This document shows, piece after piece, positions 35,834-62,229 of a DNA stretch of 64,000 nucleotides; position 1 is the first letter of the stretch; each line of letters begins with the position of its first letter. Made by a program: the position numbers and the translations under genes. This DNA is from Bugula neritina. Lineage: Eukaryota > Bryozoa > Gymnolaemata > Cheilostomatida > Bugulidae. The notes under the pieces are model-generated. The model was not told the origin of the DNA. It was given only the letters and a program-made list of their open reading frames with translations, and ran no database searches. The stretch spans positions 8,361,929 through 8,425,928 of the forward strand of contig OZ037769.1 in the NCBI GenBank assembly GCA_964035545.1. Reading direction: 5' to 3'.

Positions 35834-36445
35834 CCTAAAATACATGAGTCAACTATTTTAGCTTATGTTATTCAATATAAAAGTTTACATATATTATATT
35901 GATAATTGCTAGTGCTATAATAATCTTTGTTTGTATAATGTTTTAGTAATAACATATGAACATTCTAACATAGCTAGAATTTTGAATATATTTATATATA
36001 GATGTTAATAACTCATTTTCTTTTTAGGATAACTTGGAGCACTTGGGCAAAGTTTAATTTGTTTGGTTATGCATAATTTATCTATTTAATTTTTTTTAAA
36101 TATAATAGTGGTTTTGGAACATGAGAAAAAACATTAGAATTTAAATTTGTCACAATAATTATGATATTTATAATTATATCATAACAATTTATGTTATACT
36201 TATTTTATAAACTAGCTACTATAAAATTGATTGAATTATCACAGTATCTATATAAGGTTTGAGATTTAACAATAAAATGACAATAATTGAAATTTTCTAA
36301 TTTACTTTACAGAAATTTTTTGCAATATATTGAATATTTCAATGCATAAATTAAACAAAAGCTGACCTTTATCTAACAAACCTCTCAACTTTAATTTATT
36401 TGTTATAACTGATATGTGCTAGGTCTATAAGGCCCCGTAAGGAAG

Positions 36446-38191
36446 TTGACAGATGCCTGCTGGTTATTTTGGAGGTCTAGCAGAGGCTTGTTTGTTATCA
36501 GTGCCACCAGACCATCCTCGTCTTTACTGTTTGGTATGAAGCTGTATCCCACCAGAATAGAAGTACTAGCCCAGAAAGAAGCTTTTATTACTTTAAAAGA
36601 TCACAAACCTAACTTCAATAACAAACCATCCTGCAGACTAATAAACCCCACCAAATCCAACATCGGTATAATCAGCAAACAACTATTGGATAATATAAAC
36701 ACAAAACTCCTCCAGCATATAAAAGTCAACATATGGAAAAACTCCCACTCAGTAATAAATTGGTTTGAAGACATCAAGAACAAAAGCAGTAAGTCATTTA
36801 TTACTTTTGACATATGCAATTTCTACCCATCAATAACCGAAGACCTCCTTTACAAAGCCCTTTCCTTTGCGTCACATTTTACCAGCATACCAACTGAACA
36901 CCAGGAAATAATTTTACACTCTAAAAAGTCCATTCTTATCTCCAATGGTGAACAATGGACAAAAAAACACAACAGCAACTTTGATGTCACTATGGGAAGT
37001 TATGACGGCGCCGAAACCTGCCAACTAATTGGAATATATTTGCTTAATCTATTAACTACTGAAATGAATATAGAATGTAATTTAGGCCTGTATAGAGATG
37101 ATGGACTCATAGTTTGCGAAGGAACACCTAGACACATAGAACAGAACAAAAAACAAATTTGCAACTTTTTTAGAAAATTTAATCTCTCAATCACAATAGA
37201 AGCCAATAAGAAAGTTGTAAACTTTCTAGATGTAACATTCAACTTGACTAACCAATCCTATAAACCCTATACAAAACCTGGAAACACTATCCTCTACGTT
37301 CACAAACAAAGCGACCACCCACCTGCAGTATTGAAAAACATACCAGAAAATATAAATAGAAGACTTAGCTCACTATCCTCCAATGAAGAAGAGTTTAAAA
37401 CCACCATACAACCGTACCAAGAAGCACTATCAAACAGTGGATATGACTATAAATTAAAATATAACCCGACACCCAAATCCAACAACAATAATAGAAATAG
37501 AAACAGAAACATATTGTGGTACAACCCACCTTTTAGTTCAGCAGTAAAAACCAAAATAGGGAAGAAATTTCTTCAAATCATCGACAAATGCTTTCCACCA
37601 TCCAACCAACTAAGTAAAATTTTCAATAGGAAAACTATAAAAATTAGCTATTCATGCATGCCCAACATGAAAAATATTATTGATGGCTCGAACCATCACA
37701 AACTTAAAACCGCACACACCCCTACTACCGCTACTAAACTAAATGACACACAATGTAACTGCAAACAACCTTCCCACTGTCCACTAAATGGTAAATGCTT
37801 ATACAAAGACGTAATATACCAAGCAACTGTAACAAGACAGGACAATAATTCCAGCCATTCATACATAGGACTCTGTTCGACTACCTTCAAAACCAGATTC
37901 AATAACCACAAAGCCTCTTTCCTACATGCAGATAAAGCTAACAGCACGCAACTCAGCAGACACATCTGGAATTTAAAAGACAACAAAACGAAATTCAGCT
38001 TAAAATGGAATATTTTAAAGATTTGCAAATCATACTCAAACCTAACCAATAGATGTAATTTATGCAACTATGAGAAGTATATAATTTTAAAACAACCGGA
38101 ATTATCTTCCCTCAACAAACGAAAAGAGCTTTCCACCACGTGTAGACATAAACGCAAATTTTTACTTGCGCACTTAACAGACGCTAGTTAA
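36446..38191 (+). CDS. PLE reverse transcriptase with GIY-YIG endonuclease, 5' truncated
   Basis: 581 open codons, antisense in intron 1 of gene A. Reverse transcriptase marks in order: AFITLKDHKPNF (near residue 50), motif A FDICNFYPSI (near 120), a motif B-like GSYDGAETCQLIG (near 187), and motif C GLYRDDGLIV (near 214) with RDDG in place of the usual YxDD. Then comes a Cys/His knuckle (CNCKQPSHCPLNGKC) and a GIY-YIG nuclease (DVIYQATV ... SYIGLCSTTFKTRFNNH, near 455-490) that would nick target DNA. The N-terminal part upstream of the fingers is missing, so the annotated Met is not the natural start. No internal stops, so it is a fairly young copy. Confidence 0.88.
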   Translation: MTDACWLFWRSSRGLFVISATRPSSSLLFGMKLYPTRIEVLAQKEAFITLKDHKPNFNNKPSCRLINPTKSNIGIISKQLLDNINTKLLQHIKVNIWKNSHSVINWFEDIKNKSSKSFITFDICNFYPSITEDLLYKALSFASHFTSIPTEHQEIILHSKKSILISNGEQWTKKHNSNFDVTMGSYDGAETCQLIGIYLLNLLTTEMNIECNLGLYRDDGLIVCEGTPRHIEQNKKQICNFFRKFNLSITIEANKKVVNFLDVTFNLTNQSYKPYTKPGNTILYVHKQSDHPPAVLKNIPENINRRLSSLSSNEEEFKTTIQPYQEALSNSGYDYKLKYNPTPKSNNNNRNRNRNILWYNPPFSSAVKTKIGKKFLQIIDKCFPPSNQLSKIFNRKTIKISYSCMPNMKNIIDGSNHHKLKTAHTPTTATKLNDTQCNCKQPSHCPLNGKCLYKDVIYQATVTRQDNNSSHSYIGLCSTTFKTRFNNHKASFLHADKANSTQLSRHIWNLKDNKTKFSLKWNILKICKSYSNLTNRCNLCNYEKYIILKQPELSSLNKRKELSTTCRHKRKFLLAHLTDAS

Positions 38192-38260
38192 AACATTCCA
38201 GCGTAGTAATACACTAACAATACTAATTTCAAAACAAAATCACTCAAGCGTACACACAAC

Positions 38261-38305
38261 GACCTGATGATCGTAGCTCGCACTACGTGAAACAATATTG
38301 TAGTC
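38261..38305 (+). ncRNA. hammerhead ribozyme in the PLE 3' region
   Basis: GAC then CTGATGA (38264-38270), a strong stem II CGTAG/CTACG, GAAA (38289-38292), short stem III CAATATTG, cleavage site TA (38301-38302), and GTC closing stem I with GAC. The first stem II pair is T-T, a weak point. It lies about 70 bases after the PLE stop codon. Confidence 0.65.
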
Positions 38306-38355
38306 AATAGAATGAAGATCTAAGTTTATTTTTATATCCAAAATTATATTAGTAC

Positions 38356-38358
<3 letters not shown>

Positions 38359-38411
<53 letters not shown>
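38359..38411. repeat. (TA)n microsatellite at the PLE end
   Basis: Perfect AT dinucleotide run directly after the PLE 3' sequence TATATCCAAAATTATATTAG. Confidence 0.95.
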
Positions 38412-38414
<3 letters not shown>

Positions 38415-38784
38415 TCTAATAATGCAACAGTACATAATTGACAGGAACTTGTTTATTAGTTTTTTCTCAATCATATTAAACAATAAATTCACCTTAATGT
38501 ACTATGCAAAAATAAAAGGCTCTAATCAAAATTGTTTAATCTGGTAATTTTTCTATGTTTTGAAAACTTCAATGTTTTACAAAATATATGACTCTATGAT
38601 ATATCAACAAGAATGTGAAGAAGTAATGCGCTTGTTGCTTACTTATGTATAATGAAAAAATACAAACACAAAAATTAGGTATAAGTAAGACACCTAAATA
38701 TTAAACTAAGCATTGAATAATAAAAGAAATTGTTTATAAAACAGTTTAAAGAAGTTTATAGATTGTAAACGCATAGTGAAATAC

Positions 38785-38905
38785 CTGACTCAACAATTAA
38801 GAGAAGGCAGACATAAGAGCTGGTTTAATGTGTGTAGACCAACTGCAAGCACCTTCACCAAGAAACTGTGACAGGAATATTGATTTCTATCTGCTGTCGT
38901 AATTT
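38785..38905 (-). promoter_or_regulatory. Gene A 5' untranslated exon and likely promoter side
   Basis: The minus strand reads GTTTCTTGGTGAAGGTGCTT ... GAGTCAG then GTATTTCAC, a conserved donor. The same block with the same donor lies upstream of gene B (46700-46818). Conservation in non-coding sequence plus a shared splice donor supports a 5'UTR exon; its 5' edge is approximate. Confidence 0.6.
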
Positions 38906-39099
38906 CAGTATCTATTGATTGTTTGCATATTTTATAACAACATTACTCCGCAGTATAATATTGCAATAGCATAATATTTATATATACATACATATCATAT
39001 TCTTTTATGTTTCTGTATTCTGAACAATAATAATTGATGTGTGATATTTTGCTAGTAATTTTTTTTATTTTGAAGAATTGCAGTTTTTATAATGACTTT

Positions 39100-40850
39100 A
39101 TTTGATGTCTTATACTCACTAACCACTAACACTGTGATTAGCTGTGATAAACCGTGCGGCTAAGAAATTGTTACTCTCAATAAACCCAACACTACCTCAC
39201 AAGACGGAAGAGGTAGAGAAAATATATGTCATTGACACATTTAAAGTTAATATGAGATGTTGGGGGGGGGGGGAGTATTTGTGATCCGAAATTAAAAGAT
39301 ATAACTGCTGATGAGAACAGCATGTGCGCAGCTGAAACTTTTAACTTGCACAAATTTCAGAAAAAAAACTGTTGAAACTATTGATTCAAAAATGTCTCTG
39401 AATGTTTCATTTAAAAATAATCAAGTTTTCAAAGATGAGTTAGGTCTATTGAAAAGTTAAACTTGCATACACCGGCTTTCCATAGATCACTCTCAGATCT
39501 TGCATAATATCCTTACCGTCTAAAGCCTAAACCACATGATAAAATAGTGTGTTTTTAATTCTCCATAGCTTGTAAGAGGAATGTCATATAATCAACAGTT
39601 GCTATATGTAATTATATTTGCTGATTATTATAACTGCATTGTAATTTTTAAATGATTTATAGCCTTCGCTAATCAAAGTTCTACAACCTATGAGCATTTC
39701 ATTGCATGAACTCTGCGCATGTAGATTTTTTAAGACTGAAATAAACAGTTCTAAACATTGGTTTCAGCCATCAAAGAAAAAAACTGACAAAACAAACTTA
39801 ACACAGAGCTGAATGCTGACTATATTATCTCACAGAAAACTAGTACGTGGAATGAAACAAAGAGTACAAATGATCTTATAGCTACTTTTTACCTAATTCT
39901 TTACTAAAGCATATCTTATAAGAAAGAAGCTCCATATGTTAAAAGTAGTCTGCACCTAGAGGAGAAAAGACAATATTATATGTAGCAGCTAAATTGGTTT
40001 TTATACCAATTCTTTGATGACATAACTTGCAGCAAAATATTATAGCAATGATAAGCAAACTGTCTTTAATCCTATAAATATAAGAAAATAGTACTGTCTT
40101 TATCTATAACTACATTATAGTTTATCTTTTTATTAAATTTGTCAACCACATTTTATAAATTTGAAAAGAAAAGAAAATGCTATCGAATTTCCCAAATGCT
40201 TTCTGTTGGAATTTAAAAAACTGACTGCATGTTCTCTATGGTTTCATATATCATAAATCAAGAAATATAATAATTTGATTAGCATTCAACTTTAAAAATT
40301 AATTAAAATGCTATTAATACCTTAAAAATTCAATGTTAAAAAACTGTAGAATCAAACTCAGGAACAGGCAACCCCAAACCTAAAACAAACTACCAACACT
40401 TAGACCTATTTATCCTTGTGACATCAACACTGCACCAAATCAATCAAAAATAGGAACAAAATATTTATGAAAACTTGTTTTTAAAAAAAAGATAAAAAGT
40501 AAAACAGCTGTAACACTGCCACAGAATAGTACTACTCAGACAGCTGTTATGACATATTTTAAAACTACTAATAACACATAATCTGAGCATTTTGTTGAAG
40601 TTAAGAGCAAACTTGTTTTTTATTAATTAAAAAGAATAACATTTTTCAGTTTAAAATACTTTAACAACATAGAAAAGATTTGCCATTTTCTATTTGTATA
40701 GAGACGCTTTTTTTGGAAAAGATTGAAATGATAATTTTTTATGTTTACGGACAGCGACTACATTAGGCCTAATATGACATTTCTTTCAGGAAAAATATTA
40801 TAATATTCATTAAAAAGCAAGTATACACTTGCCCAAAGTTTGCATAACCA
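39100..40850 (+). mobile_element. decayed gypsy-like repeat, second copy
   Basis: Parallels 11.2-12.4 kb: GCTGTGATAA, then AACTTGCACAAATTTCAG, then VFKDELGLLK, a phrase found before the gypsy polymerase. The end (TGTTTACGGACAGCGACT near 40741) matches 6368. Many stops and a G9 run near 39264. Confidence 0.5.
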
Positions 40851-40866
40851 TACAAAGCACCACAGA

Positions 40867-41580
40867 TCACTCAACAGAGTAGAGGTAATGCCTCAATTCC
40901 GTTTTGAATTTACCAAGTAGCTGTATAATCTTTAAAAATTTAGGCAACTTACTCCACAGTGCAGATATTACAAAATTGGAGGTGCGATGACCAGCAAATG
41001 AGGAATAAAATGAAACAGGAAGATATTGCAACTGATGACGAGTAGTATAGTGAGAGGGTGTTGAAATGCTTCCTGAATAGTAGATTTTATGAGCTTTAAT
41101 TATCAGTTTGTACTTGTACAACTTGTCAACTGGTAAAATGTCTGATTTTCTAAGCGAGTCTTTAGAATGGTATCCAATAGGTTTGCGGTGAGTTATACAT
41201 ACAATTTTCATTTCAAAAATTTTATCACTTTATCAAAATGGATTCTGGATGCATTCTCCATGATTCTATAGGGTAGCACAACCTGGACTGTATAAGTGAA
41301 TAGTATCACATAATCAAAACTTTTCTAGAAGCAAATGAATTTAAACGATAAAAAAAATCCCGAAATCGGTCGAAGATTTAATAATATTTTCTGAATGTGG
41401 GATGACCAGTTTAAATTTCTATCAATTATCACACCTAAAGATTTTACTTCGTCAACTGCTGTTATTGGTTTGTTGTTTATTGTTAATTTTAAACCAAATT
41501 GGAATTTATTTTGATAGTTCTTAAAAATAATGGAAGATGTTTTTTCATACTTAATTGTTAGCTTATTTATCTGTACAATA
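40867..41580 (-). pseudogene. LINE reverse transcriptase C-terminal fragment
   Basis: The minus frame ends with KLIIKAHKIYYSGSI ... HYTTRHQLQYLPVSFYSS ... ISALWSKLPKFLKI and a stop at 40867, the usual C-terminus of CR1/L2/jockey-type LINE ORF2. Upstream pieces (NLNWSSHIQKILLNLRP) continue in broken frames to about 41580. Similar in layout to the LINE at 62-64 kb. Confidence 0.7.
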
Positions 41581-41797
41581 TTGCTATATATAAATGGGTA
41601 TATTTATCCAAATGACATAATAATTATTATCATACTTAACCTAGAAGGTTTAGGTGAGCATATGTTGCATTACTCCAGATTTTTCATTAAGTTATAGTTG
41701 TTATAACTATATATCACTACTAGAAAAAACAGTGTTAATGGTACACAATAAAGTAAATGTTTAAAATGGTAATAATATATATTTTAGGTGAATAGTC

Positions 41798-41798
<1 letters not shown>

Positions 41799-41875
<77 letters not shown>
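41799..41875. repeat. (TA)n microsatellite
   Basis: AT dinucleotide tract at the outer edge of the left arm of the PLE inverted repeat. Confidence 0.95.
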
Positions 41876-41877
<2 letters not shown>

Positions 41878-41906
41878 AATATATCTTTATGAGCTAGCAA
41901 TTTGAT

Positions 41907-42890
41907 TATAAATAGGTATACGAGAAACATTGTTATTTATTACTTTATTAGGTAAAGTAATTGCACTGATATTTCGGGTACCATTGTACCCATCTTCAGA
42001 GTCGCAATGAATGAAATTCAAAAATTAATATGTTACGTTAGACGTTATGCATGACACAAAGAATAGAGAGTGGCAGTTATTGTAAATTATTGAAACTTAG
42101 GGAGATAATCTTATTTTATATATTACGCAGGTCAAAAATTATACTGATTTTTTTGCATAAAAAATAAATTAGAGTTGGCAAAAAATAAAATAGATATCCA
42201 AATATAAAAACAGCAAGAATTAGTGAAACTATGTGAGAGTTGAGTAGTGTGGAGCTATTGATATAGTTTTAGTGGTATGGAGTAATTTTGTTTATTGAGT
42301 TGCGGTTTTATTTGTTTAATGTAGAGAGCTTCGGCTACTTTTCGATGGTGGATTCCTTTAAATGAATGATTTAAAACTGTTACATTGTCTATTGATATGT
42401 TTCCATGATTAGTGGTAGAGATGTGTTGATAAATTTTGGAATTGATGTCATGGCAGTGTTCATGTATCCTGTGTAATAGGCGACGTCCGGTTTCGCCTAC
42501 ATATGTTTGTTGACAGGTAGCTTCAGGGCAGGTTATTTTGTAGACTAGGTTGTGAGTGTGTTCTTCATTGGTTTTATCTTTGAGATTAAAATATGAACTT
42601 AAGGGGGTTCCTTTAAATAAAATCCGGGCATTGAGTTCATTTGAAAAAGAGTCTGTAATTAATTTATTGAGGGAGCGGATTAGTTTTTCTCCTGTTACTC
42701 CTTTATAAGGCAGCTGGAGTAAAATGTGTTTCCTGTTGTCTTTTTCACTGAGTAGTCCGTCACCAATGTTGGTAATAGTTTTCTCTATTACATATTTAGG
42801 GTAACCATTTTTATGTTCAAAAACATTTCAAATATAGTTTAGTTCTTGGGTCTTAAGTGCTGGAGTAGAACAGATTTTATTAGCCCTTAA
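41907..42890 (-). mobile_element. left arm of the PLE inverted repeat
   Basis: 984 bp, the reverse complement of 43388-44375. It carries the GIY-YIG half of the PLE on the minus strand and lacks the 4-base insertion present in the right arm. It ends TAGCCCTTAA where the right arm begins TTAAGGGCTA. Confidence 0.9.
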
Positions 42891-43387
42891 ATGATATTTA
42901 TGAGAAACAACGAATCCAAACAACTATACCAAAGAAGAAAATGATAAACTTACTCAACCTTTGTACAAAACAAGTTCACTTTACTTTCAACGACATCATT
43001 TATACACAGACGGATGGTGTTGCTATGGGATCTCCTCTAGGACCAATAATTGCGAATATATTCATGACAAAACTAGAACAGAAAGTAATACCAAAATTGA
43101 ATTCAATGTCACCTTGGGTGAGATACATAGATGACACATTTGCAACAATAGACCCTGATTATATTAACACAACACTCAACACACTTATTAATTTTCATCC
43201 TAACATAAAATTTACTCACAAACTAGAAACCAATAAATCACCTTCTTTTCTAAATGTTACAGTTTTGCGACACAATAGCTCAGTGGAAACCACAGTATTC
43301 CGCAAACCAACACATAACGATACATATTTACATTGGAACTCTTTCTCACTAAAAGCGTGAAAGCTAAGCACACTCAAGTCACTAGTA

Positions 43388-44587
<1,200 letters not shown>

Positions 44588-44599
44588 AATAAACTATAT

Positions 44600-44964
44600 G
44601 GGTCATTCTACTTAATTTAGTACACACTTGAAATTTTCAATTTTTTTAGCTATAAATTGTTTCCAATTTAGATGCCAATGTATATGGGTTTTTGTCCGAA
44701 ACTAATAGCATATCATTAATAAATACAACTAAATAATCAATGTTATTTTTAATTTTTCCTAATTGATTAGCTAATTTAAATTTGTGCGCTCTCACAGCTT
44801 TTTGTGATGGTCGCACATATATAATATTTAGTACATATGACAATCTTGTGCACTTCAAATGTTGCACATAAAAATTTCACGAATAGCAAATTTCAATGGA
44901 TTTTGAGCAAACTTTAATATTAGGTCATAATTTTCTGATGTGTATTAAATGAAGTAAAACACCC
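44600..44964. mobile_element. MITE, second copy
   Basis: 365 bp with ends GGGTCATTCTACTTAATTTA and TAAATGAAGTAAAACACCC; inverted relative to the copy at 33698-34106. Target duplication unclear. Confidence 0.6.
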
Positions 44965-46475
44965 GCAAAGTATCTACTCACCATATGAAGATTTTTAACT
45001 ATTTTTTCCCTGTGTAAAGCTTATTTTATTATATTCAAACCAGTGATATAGATTAGAGTAATATTGGAAAATATTAATTGTCATATTAGAACAAAACAAA
45101 ATGAATGAAATCAATTAAAATACTGGCTCTAAAATTTAACTAGACTGATAACACTGAAAATTTCATTTGTAATTATGTCATGAAAGCATAACTCCAAAAG
45201 GTGAATAAACAAAAATATGAAGAGCTGCTTCCTAAACTTACCAGTATCAATTATTAGATACATTTGTTAAAATCTTTAAATTAATGACATTAACAAAAAA
45301 CTTATATCAATCAACTACATGAAATAAGGATGAGTAAGAATTATAAGTAATTGCTGTGGTTGCATGGTATAATTTGTGCTATTATTGAACAGTTGATTGT
45401 TTACAGTAGTTTTTGTGGAGAGTTGTCATGGCATCTTTGGTGTTATCAGACTGAAGAAATGCACCATTTTTTCTCATTCATGTCAAACCTGTACTCATCG
45501 AAATTGTTCATTTGTATACAAAAGTTTATTTTTTTTCTATCTATATTTTAGTAATGCATGTTGGCTACCTCTTATTTTAACCAATCAGGGTAAAGCTTTT
45601 AGTTAGCTCATGTGCTCATTTCAATGTCAAACACAATCTTTAACTTTGTAACTTGAATTCATTGCATTCAAAAAAAAGGAAATCAAATCGATATAATTTG
45701 TACCAATACCATAATTAAATTACAACATTATTCTTCTGTTGAAATACTAAAAACTCTGAGATAGCAGGATACATATGAGAAAAAAAAGTTTATTTTCTTT
45801 CTTTTTATTTTGTATAAGGTTTGCTTTGTGCTGGGTAAAACCTTATTATTTTCTATATGGCAATTTTTTTAAGGAATGTTCTACCTACTGTAGTATAGCC
45901 TGTATATATCGATGTGTATGTGTGTTTGTACTTGCGTGAAATTTTCATCATATACATAGAACATATATTATTAGTTTTGTTTTAAATAACGATAATTTAA
46001 ACTTGAATAAAAGAAATTTTTTTTTGATGTGGCTATAAATATAAACTGTTGTGCAAAAATAATTTTATAGTTTGGTTTGCAAATAAAAATGTAAGAAGAC
46101 CAAAACAAAGTGACTATATATCATCAATTGAAAGTATAAGCATGTTTGAAGTAAAAATTAAAAATTAAAATGCCTGCACTAAACAATACTACAACATGTG
46201 AAAATTAGATCCGCCTAAACCATTTAGCATACTGTGATGTGTGAACGTTATTCTTATAAAATATAATTGATCAATAGCATGTATAGTACATCTATGTCAT
46301 TGAAATTGACTTAAATTGTTTTTTCTTTTATTCTATCATTTTTTGCTAACCATTTAGAATACCAATGAGTGCTTCACCAATATAACGTTTGCAATATATT
46401 ATAGGTGTATGTCTATTGTTTAGATATACTAGCTTTCACCTTTCACTACTATGCCCTGATTATGTGGTGAGTAAG

Positions 46476-46479
<4 letters not shown>
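44965..46479. other. AT-rich intergenic stretch
   Basis: No gene or repeat boundary was supported; short open frames lack splice context or motifs. Confidence 0.5.

Positions 46480-46560
<81 letters not shown>
46480..46560. repeat. (TA)n microsatellite upstream of gene B
   Basis: Perfect AT dinucleotide tract about 140-260 bases before the conserved 5'UTR exon. Confidence 0.95.
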
Positions 46561-46561
<1 letters not shown>

Positions 46562-46699
46562 GCATGATTTTGCCTACATGCAGCCTATAAAAATACAGAA
46601 GAATGAAACATGTACGTATAAATGATATATTTTTTCAATATTATACTGCACGAGGGGTGATTCTATTATAACATATTCAAACAATCAATAAATATTAAA

Positions 46700-46818
46700 A
46701 CTACGACAGCAAATAAAAATCAATATTTGAGTTGCAGTTTCTTGTTGAAGGTGCTTGTAGTTGGTCTACACACATAAACCAGCTTTTGTGTAATTCCTTA
46801 TGTTCTGCTTCCACTCAG
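46700..46818 (+). promoter_or_regulatory. Gene B 5' untranslated exon and likely promoter side
   Basis: GTTTCTTGTTGAAGGTGCTT ... CCACTCAG followed by GTATTTCAC matches the gene A block in inverted orientation, including the splice donor at 46819-46820. The 5' edge is approximate. Confidence 0.6.
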
Positions 46819-47528
46819 GTATTTCACTATGAAATTATTATCTATAAAGTGCTTTTAAAACTGTTTGTTTAAGTTTTGTTATTATTCAATATTGTGTTAA
46901 ATATTAACTTATTTATAATTGGTTTGTGTATTATTTATTTATTACAGAAATACACAACAGACGCAATAAACCAATTATTTCTTCACATTCCTGGTCATAT
47001 AGAAAGTTTAAAGTAAAATGTTTATTTCCTTTTTATATCTTGCATTCTTTTTATTACATATCCATAAAAGTTAAAAGGCTTTTCAATGAAGATTTAATTT
47101 TTTTTGTATTATGCAATCAAATATTGAGTAGACCACAATGCAGAGAAATACTTTAAAGTAAATTAGAAAAGTTTGAGTATAATGTTACATTATCATAAGA
47201 GTTCAAACCTGGACACTGCAATAACCATTCAGTTTATATATAATGCTAACTATATAGTTTAAAATATGATTACACATGCAACATAATTTTTTATGATGTG
47301 AATATCACAATGCAACAAACTATATTATTTTCCTATCGTACTTTCATATTCCAAAACAAATACTATTTAAAGAACTTTCAATCAATAAATCAAGCATAAC
47401 CAAATGAATGAAGTTATGCCCAAGCGCATACTAGATGTTTTTACAAATATTCCTCAAAACAAAATTGAGTTGCATTAAAATTCATAAAAATTTGTTAGAA
47501 TGTTTATGAAATGTGATCAAACTATTAT

Positions 47529-47574
<46 letters not shown>

Positions 47575-47653
47575 TTGTGCAAACAATTGTAGATTTAAAA
47601 TATGTAAACTTTGCCATGTCAAAAACATATCTTAAAATCTTGCTAATTTTAGG
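46819..47653 (+). other. Gene B 5'UTR intron
   Basis: Runs from the conserved donor to the acceptor TTTTAG before the start codon. It contains a (TA)n tract at 47531-47566 followed by a T run. No other feature. Confidence 0.5.
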
Positions 47654-60370
<12,717 letters not shown>

Positions 60371-60840
60371 AGCCAATCTTTGCTATGAAAAATCACTGCA
60401 ATAACAAAAAATGAAGCTTTGTTTTATTCAATTGGACAAATTTTCAAAATAAAACAAAAACAATTTGCTGAGTAGCTTATTTAATTTATGCATGTGCAAT
60501 GGACTTTCCATATAACAATTATTCTAAAGTAGTACTTATAATATAGAAATATGTTAGATTTTTATGTAGCATCCATGTATGTATGTATGTATTGATTTAT
60601 ATGTATGTGTGTATGTCTTCATATCTGTGTGTGTGTATGTGACAACACTGAGATAAAATTTCAATAACAGAAAATAAAGCTTTGTTTTATTTAACTAGAA
60701 CATTTTTTAAAAGAAAACCAAGACACTTTATGTACATGCAATGAAATTTCCGTATAACAATTTTTCTAACGCAATTGGTATGATATAGAAATATGTTAGA
60801 TTTTCATGTAGCATGCATACTTTTTTGTATTTATTAATGT
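60371..60840. repeat. tandem ~260 bp duplication in the gene B 3' flank
   Basis: Bases about 60395-60590 recur at 60650-60830 (AAGCTTTGTTTTATT ... TATAGAAATATGTTAGATTT ... CATGTAGCAT). An AATAAA at 60448-60453 is a likely polyadenylation signal. Confidence 0.7.
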
Positions 60841-61145
60841 ATATATATATGCATGCATGTGTGCATTGACATACATATGCATGTATGTGTGTATGTGTCT
60901 ATGCGTGGGTGTACGTGTGTGTGTTTGTGTGTGTATATGTATGTGTACATAGGTAGATGTATGTATGTACAGTTCATATGTATGTATTGATGTAGGCATG
61001 TATGTATGTATATATGTAGTGATGCATGCATGTATACATGTTTTGATGTGAGTATGTATGAGTGTATGAATGTATGTATGTATGTGTGTATGTAAGTACA
61101 TAGGTATTCACGTATGTATGTATTCATGTATGTATGACAGTATGT
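60573..61145. repeat. (TATG)n-type tetranucleotide repeats
   Basis: Imperfect TATG/TGTA runs at 60573-60645 and 60815-61145. The antisense frames (HTHIHTYIHT) are artefacts of the repeat. Confidence 0.9.
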
Positions 61146-61504
61146 ATGCATGAGTATTTGTCACAGCCAGTCCCCTGTTACTATGACTATCTAACTATAA
61201 CATAATATATTCATAAAATATTGTGTTAAATCACATATATTACAATATTGCAGTGTTGTTGCCGTGTAATAATTATGTGCTCAATTTTATGTAATATCAA
61301 GTTCAGTTGTTCCAAAACAGTGCTTTTGTTATGTAACTAATGACAAGTGTGATTACTTCATACTATCATGTATCATTGTTTCTATTATAATAATTATATG
61401 TTTCTGATGTATGAGTCATTTGTGCTTCAAAACCATATTTTCTGAATATGTGATAGAATATATTTTTAAATAGTAATCATGATACTATTATAGATTATAC
61501 CTCC
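61146..61504. other. AT-rich spacer
   Basis: No feature supported. Confidence 0.5.
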
Positions 61505-61864
61505 TTGATTTTGTTGTGCAAGAGAGCGGAACGGTCCAGTCAGGTCGCCCGGTGGCTCGAAATCCTAGCTGAGTTCTCTTACCGGATCGAACATCAGTGT
61601 GAGTTAGAGACACTGGCTCACCACGGAACACAGTTTGACTGGGACCAGGGTCAACTCAAACAGAAGGAAGATGAGTCCCCGGAGGTTGTACAGAACCTCC
61701 GCGCTAACCTTGTTTTCGCCGATAATGTCCGGGAGCTGAAGAAGCTTCAGGAAGAGCTGCCTGGAGCAGTGGCAGACATATATCGGGCTAAAAAGGAAGG
61801 GCAACGACCCAGCGAGGAACAACTACGGCAGGGATGTGCCGAGTTTCGGCTGTTCTGTCAATAG
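61505..61864 (+). pseudogene. gypsy RNase H tail and linker fragment
   Basis: Open frame with QVARWLEILAEFSYRIEH, the C-terminal RNase H phrase of gypsy elements, then GAVADIYRAKKEGQRPS, close to VVADVYRAKQEGRRPS in the element at 1.3-6.2 kb. GC-richer than its neighbours. No LTRs near it, so it is an isolated fragment on the opposite strand. Confidence 0.78.
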
Positions 61865-62229
61865 TCTGGCAGAACTGGAGGTTAGGTTCGCAATCTCGGA
61901 TAGGCTAAAGTTTTTTTCTCCCTTGATTATTTATCTTGAGGGTCCAGGTAAATGTTTCTAAGTAGATGTGGACCTGCCACCCTTGAGCATTTCGAGAAAT
62001 CCAAGATGGCCACCAATTATGAAAAACATCGTAATCTAGTAGGCATAAAGTCTACATTATGTTGCAAACGTAAAATTTTTTTGATGATTCAATGAGATGT
62101 GCATTTCTGGAATGAATATGTGCCATGCCAGTAAAAAAGGAATCAAAGTAAAGAGCCAAGAGACATGTTGCTCAGCTCAAAACTCGGAATTACTTCAATA
62201 AAACATCAACATCAACATCACAACGTTAC
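61865..62229. other. spacer between gypsy fragment and LINE
   Basis: No recognisable coding sequence. It may belong to the decayed 5' part of the LINE. Confidence 0.4.

Noticed and set aside
39264-39273. G-run as a possible regulatory G-quadruplex
   Set aside because: A single G run cannot form one; more likely slippage in a decayed repeat.
60796-61151. His/Thr/Tyr-rich frames over 100 codons
   Set aside because: Products of the tetranucleotide repeat.
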